Source of the DNA: Falsiroseomonas tokyonensis
GTDB taxonomy: Bacteria > Pseudomonadota > Alphaproteobacteria > Acetobacterales > Acetobacteraceae
DNA length: 64,000 nt
Direction: 5' to 3'
Assembly: GCF_019024325.1 (NCBI RefSeq)
Contig: NZ_JAFNJS010000001.1
Span: forward strand, 310,001-374,000
Notes under the pieces: model-generated
Seen by the model: only the letters and a program-made list of their open reading frames with translations
Databases searched by the model: none
What the model was told of the DNA's origin: nothing
Part shown: positions 61,153 through 64,000 of the stretch, piece by piece
Layout of the letters: each line of letters opens with the position of its first letter
How positions within the stretch are numbered: the first letter of the stretch is position 1
Made by a program: the position numbers and the translations under genes

Positions 61153-61827
61153 ATGCGCCGCATCCTGCTGCTGCTCGCCGCGCTGGCGCTGACGAGCCCG
61201 GCCCGGGCCCAGGCGCCGATGCTCTACGAGCTGCGCCTGCCGGACGGCTTCGCGCTGATCCGCTACGCCAATGGGCTGGAGGCCGCGACCTCTCTGCGCT
61301 CCGAATTCGACCTGCCGCGTGAACTGGGCACCGAGGATGCGGCGCGGGTCTCGCGCTACTTCGTGGTGGAGAATGCGGCCGGGCGGGAGCTGGAGCTGCG
61401 CATCGCCAGCGGCGGCGCCACCGCCAGCGCCAGCTTCCGGGTGAACCCGAACACCTTCAACACGGTGCTGCTGCTGCGGGAGGGCGGGCGGATCGTCGCG
61501 CGCCATATCGAGGACAGCACCGAATACAACCGGCTGCGCGCGCGCCTCACCTTCTACAACGCAGCACCTGGCTGCGCGGCGGCGACCCTGGCGCTGGACC
61601 CCAGCGGCCGGCCGGTGATCCCGGACCTCGCCTTCCCCGGCATGCAGGCCCGCACCATCACCCCCGCCGCGGCGAAGCTGCGCGTGCAATGCGGCGCGGA
61701 TCGCGTCGGCCCGCTGGATCTCGGCCGGCTGGAGGCGGGGCAGCTCGCCTCCCTCTGGCTGATGGCGCCGGGGGGGCGGCCGGTCTTCTTCACCTCGCGC
61801 GACCTCATCGCGCCGCCCGGCCAGTGA
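61153..61827 (+). CDS. AlgF-like periplasmic O-acetylation protein
   Basis: This 224-residue exported protein has a signal peptide ending PARAQA. The body is beta-rich, with FALIRYANGLEA near the N-terminus and DSTEYNRLRARLTFYNAAPGC in the middle, resembling AlgF, the periplasmic helper that passes acetyl groups during alginate O-acetylation. It overlaps the next SGNH gene by GTGA. Identification rests on overall pattern and on AlgI- and AlgJ-like neighbours; polymer identity is unknown. Confidence 0.72.
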   Translation: MRRILLLLAALALTSPARAQAPMLYELRLPDGFALIRYANGLEAATSLRSEFDLPRELGTEDAARVSRYFVVENAAGRELELRIASGGATASASFRVNPNTFNTVLLLREGGRIVARHIEDSTEYNRLRARLTFYNAAPGCAAATLALDPSGRPVIPDLAFPGMQARTITPAAAKLRVQCGADRVGPLDLGRLEAGQLASLWLMAPGGRPVFFTSRDLIAPPGQ

Positions 61828-62567
61828 GGCGCCTTTCGCTGGCGCTGGGGCTGCTGGCCGCGCTGGCCGGCGCCCCGGCGATGGCCGCGCCCGGCTGCCC
61901 GGCCCTGCCGGCCCCCGCGACCCTGCCGCGGGAGGCGGTGCCGGAGGCGATGGACTTCCCCGCCTGGCGCGCGCGCGTGGCGGAAATCGACCAGGGCCTG
62001 GCGCGAATCGACCGCAGCCAGGCGGAGCTGGTCTTCCTGGGCGATTCCCTGACGCAGTCCTGGGAGCCGACCATGTACGCCCAGTTCTTCGGCGCCCGCC
62101 GGGCGCTGAACCTGGGCGTCTCCGGCGACTTCACCCAGGGGCTGCTGCACCGGCTGCGCGCCGGGCAGTGGGGCAATATGCGGCCGAAGCTGGTGGTGCT
62201 GCTGATCGGCACCAACAACTCCGCCGCCGGATCCCGCCCCGAGGATACCGCGCTCGGCATCGCCGAGATCATCCGCTTCATCCATGGCCGGTCGCCGCGC
62301 ACGCGCATCCTGCTGGTCGGCACCCTGCCGCGCGGGGCGGATCGCAGCGACCCGGTGCGCCCGGTGAATGCGCGGCTGAACGCCCTGGTGGCGCGCTGCG
62401 CCGATGGCCAGAGCACGGTCTACATCGAACCCGGCCCGCTGCTGCTGATGCCGGATGGCCAGCTGACGGAACACGTCGCCTTCGACCGGCTGCACCTGAC
62501 CATGGTGGGCTATGCCATCCTGGGCGCGGCCATCACGCCGCAGATCAACCGGATGCTGGCGCAGTAG
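61824..62567 (+). CDS. Exported SGNH/GDSL hydrolase
   Basis: This 247-residue protein starts with GTG and a signal peptide (RRLSLALGLLAALAG, cleavage after PAMAA). The blocks are complete: FLGDSLTQSW (Ser), NLGVSGDFTQG (Gly), LLIGTNNSAAG (Asn) and FDRLHLTMVG (Asp, His). It resembles platelet-activating-factor acetylhydrolase-like SGNH esterases. In this cassette it may remove or transfer acetyl groups on an exopolysaccharide. It converges on the AlgJ/X-like gene with an 8-nt gap. Confidence 0.82.
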   Translation: MRRLSLALGLLAALAGAPAMAAPGCPALPAPATLPREAVPEAMDFPAWRARVAEIDQGLARIDRSQAELVFLGDSLTQSWEPTMYAQFFGARRALNLGVSGDFTQGLLHRLRAGQWGNMRPKLVVLLIGTNNSAAGSRPEDTALGIAEIIRFIHGRSPRTRILLVGTLPRGADRSDPVRPVNARLNALVARCADGQSTVYIEPGPLLLMPDGQLTEHVAFDRLHLTMVGYAILGAAITPQINRMLAQ

Positions 62568-62575
62568 GCCTCCGC

Positions 62576-63709
62576 CTACTCCGGCTGTCCGTCGAGCCAG
62601 GCCAGCAGCGCCGCATCGTCGGCGTTCAGCGGCTGGTTCAGCACCCGCTCCGGAATCTCCCAGACCAGCAGGCGCGGCGGCGTCTCGCGCCAGGCGGGGC
62701 TGCCGAAGAAGTCCCGCGCGGCGCCGGCGAAGCCGCCGCCGGCGCGGCTGAGATTGCCGACCGGGGCCGAGAGCGCCTGCTGCAGCGCGCCGTCGAAATT
62801 CGCATTCCGGGAGAAGGAGCTGCCGATCAGCACCACCTCCGGCACCGGCGCCTCGTCCAGGATCGAGGCCTCCTCCGCCTCGGCCGGCTCGGTCGTCTCG
62901 ACGAACTGGCGGTCGGGGCGCGGGCGCAGCGCATCGGGCACCTGGTCCAGGCTCATCAGCCGCAGCAGGTCGCCGACCAGCGGCGTTTCCTCCGCCGCGC
63001 GGCTGGTGCGGAAGGCGGTGTCGCGCGCGATGCCCGCGGGCAGGGCGGCGGCGATGGCCTCCGCGGCGCGGCGGGCGCCGTCCTGGTTCCAATGCGTGTC
63101 GGTGCGGTAGAACAGGGCCGGGCCCTCCGGCGCCAGGACGGGGGCGAGGTCCAGCAGCGGCAGCTGGCCTTGCAGCATCTGGCGGAAGGCGGCGCCGCGG
63201 GCCTCGGATTCGGCGCTGTACGGGATGCCACAGCGCATCGCCGCCGCGGCGCGCGCCTTGTCCGGCACCAGCACCACCTGCAGGGCAATGTCGCGCGCGG
63301 CCAGCAGCTTCGCCACCCGCGCCAGCAGTTCGGCGCGACGCGCCATGGCGGCCTGGCCTTCCGGCCCCCAGGGCCGCAGCTCCTCGGTCAGGAACAGCCA
63401 GTCCCCGCAGCCCGGCGCCACGGTCGGCCCGCCGGACCCGAAAATCTTCCAGCGCAGCACGCCGCCGGCGGCGCGCAGCAGCCCATCCACCGGCAGGTCC
63501 TGCGCCATCACCTGGTTCACCGCCGCGGCGGTGCGCCCGGCCAGGAAGGACTCGGTGTTCAGGGTCGGGGCCAGTCTTCGCGCCGCCTGCGGCGTCGCCA
63601 TGGCCGCCACCCCTTGCCAGAGGCCGAGGCCGAGGACCACGGCCATGGCGGCACCGAGTCCCGCCTCGGCCAGGCGGCGGCGGGGGTTCGGGACTTCTGC
63701 CTGGGACAT
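62576..63709 (-). CDS. AlgJ/AlgX-like polysaccharide O-acetyltransferase
   Basis: This 377-residue envelope protein has one N-terminal membrane anchor (residues 17-38) and a periplasmic SGNH-like domain. Its catalytic pieces are DTHW (Asp204, His206) and the nucleophile loop IGSSFS (near Ser298), the order used by AlgJ and AlgX. It would take acetyl groups brought across the membrane by AlgI and put them on a polysaccharide. It starts 9 nt after the AlgI-type gene stop. Confidence 0.82.
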   Translation of the reverse strand: MSQAEVPNPRRRLAEAGLGAAMAVVLGLGLWQGVAAMATPQAARRLAPTLNTESFLAGRTAAAVNQVMAQDLPVDGLLRAAGGVLRWKIFGSGGPTVAPGCGDWLFLTEELRPWGPEGQAAMARRAELLARVAKLLAARDIALQVVLVPDKARAAAAMRCGIPYSAESEARGAAFRQMLQGQLPLLDLAPVLAPEGPALFYRTDTHWNQDGARRAAEAIAAALPAGIARDTAFRTSRAAEETPLVGDLLRLMSLDQVPDALRPRPDRQFVETTEPAEAEEASILDEAPVPEVVLIGSSFSRNANFDGALQQALSAPVGNLSRAGGGFAGAARDFFGSPAWRETPPRLLVWEIPERVLNQPLNADDAALLAWLDGQPE

Positions 63710-63718
63710 CGAGGCGCC

Positions 63719-64000
63719 TCAGAACTGGAAGTAGAGGAAGGGCACCGCGGCGCGGCTGTAGAGCAGCACCATGGCGATCAGGAAGGCGGCCAGCGGCCAG
63801 GTGGCCCAGACGAAGCTGGCCACGGCGCCGCCCGCCTGGGGCCAGAACCCGCGCCGGCGCAGCCCCGCCAGCAGCAGCGGCAGGTAGACGAAGAAGATGG
63901 CGAGCCAGAGGGTGCCGATTCGGTCCGGCGTCAGCTGCCAGGCCAGCGCATCGGACAGGCCGCCGCCGTTCAGGCCCAGCATCCCGGCATAGATGGCGAA
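63719..64000 (-). CDS. AlgI-type MBOAT acyltransferase, C-terminal end (5' end outside window)
   Basis: Only the last 93 residues are in the window. They include ALAWQLTPDRIGTLWLAIFFVY and two transmembrane helices, ending FLYFQF, which is the usual end of AlgI/DltB-like membrane-bound O-acyltransferases. The frame continues upstream past the window edge. It is transcribed into the AlgJ/X-like gene. AlgI moves acetyl groups from the cytoplasm to the periplasmic face. Confidence 0.78.
   Translation of the reverse strand, partial: FAIYAGMLGLNGGGLSDALAWQLTPDRIGTLWLAIFFVYLPLLLAGLRRRGFWPQAGGAVASFVWATWPLAAFLIAMVLLYSRAAVPFLYFQF

Overview
The window is very GC-rich, densely packed DNA typical of an aerobic alphaproteobacterium. 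The gene content (HpnCDE squalene genes beside carotenoid genes, TRAP and tripartite-tricarboxylate solute receptors, pckA next to chvI, a ChvG-type kinase, NsrR with a truncated globin) suggests the Acetobacteraceae, near Roseomonas and relatives. The lineage is an inference from gene content and base composition; no 16S rRNA gene is present. Both window edges cut genes: an exported repeat protein at the left and an AlgI-type acyltransferase at the right.

Layout. 1-5 kb: exported Arg-repeat protein, zapE, a glycosyltransferase/HAD phosphatase pair and a proline iminopeptidase. 5-11 kb: two small unknown genes, a zinc-uptake operon (znuA plus an outer-membrane beta-barrel gene) behind a likely Zur box, endonuclease V, a DUF423 protein, an RlmM-like methyltransferase and tRNA-Leu(UAA). 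11.1-11.7 kb: a GNAT acetyltransferase. 11.7-21.5 kb: a single-strand cluster of aldehyde dehydrogenase, hpnE, a fused hpnC-hpnD, a family-2 glycosyltransferase, an acyltransferase and two CrtI/CrtN-type desaturases. Together these can be read as a squalene-route C30 carotenoid pathway ending in a glycosylated and acylated carotenoic acid. 21.6-24.4 kb: an acyl-CoA dehydrogenase and an MSOX-like flavoenzyme. 24.4-30 kb: a uronate uptake and oxidation operon (dctPQM, SMP-30 lactonase, udh, mutarotase) behind a GntR-type operator.

30-43 kb is a catabolic stretch: amidase and cupin, ethanolamine ammonia-lyase (eutBC), a ComDE/SlcC-like sulfopyruvate/sulfolactate-type module, gamma-glutamyltransferase, a Bug receptor, an enoyl-CoA hydratase, and D-tartrate dehydratase with a PrpF-family isomerase. 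A 163-bp MITE-like element at 42.4-42.5 kb supplies the stop codon of a lipoprotein hydrolase. 43.6-49.2 kb holds a zinc-finger protein, polA, an SGNH-like protein and an MFS transporter. 49.2-50.7 kb is a nitric-oxide module: nsrR facing a 50-residue membrane protein, a group III truncated haemoglobin and a DUF3140 protein, with a 23-bp NsrR-like operator between.

50.7-60.3 kb: SDR, DUF2237, pckA, a HugZ-like protein and chvI. chvI is separated from its kinase gene chvG by three opposite-strand genes (patatin, SDR, acyl-CoA ligase). 60.3-64 kb: an exopolysaccharide O-acetylation cassette with two SGNH proteins and an AlgF-like protein facing AlgJ/X-like and AlgI proteins. Intergenic DNA carries several hairpin repeat families, two of them present in two copies each. 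No rRNA, CRISPR array, prophage or intact transposase was seen.
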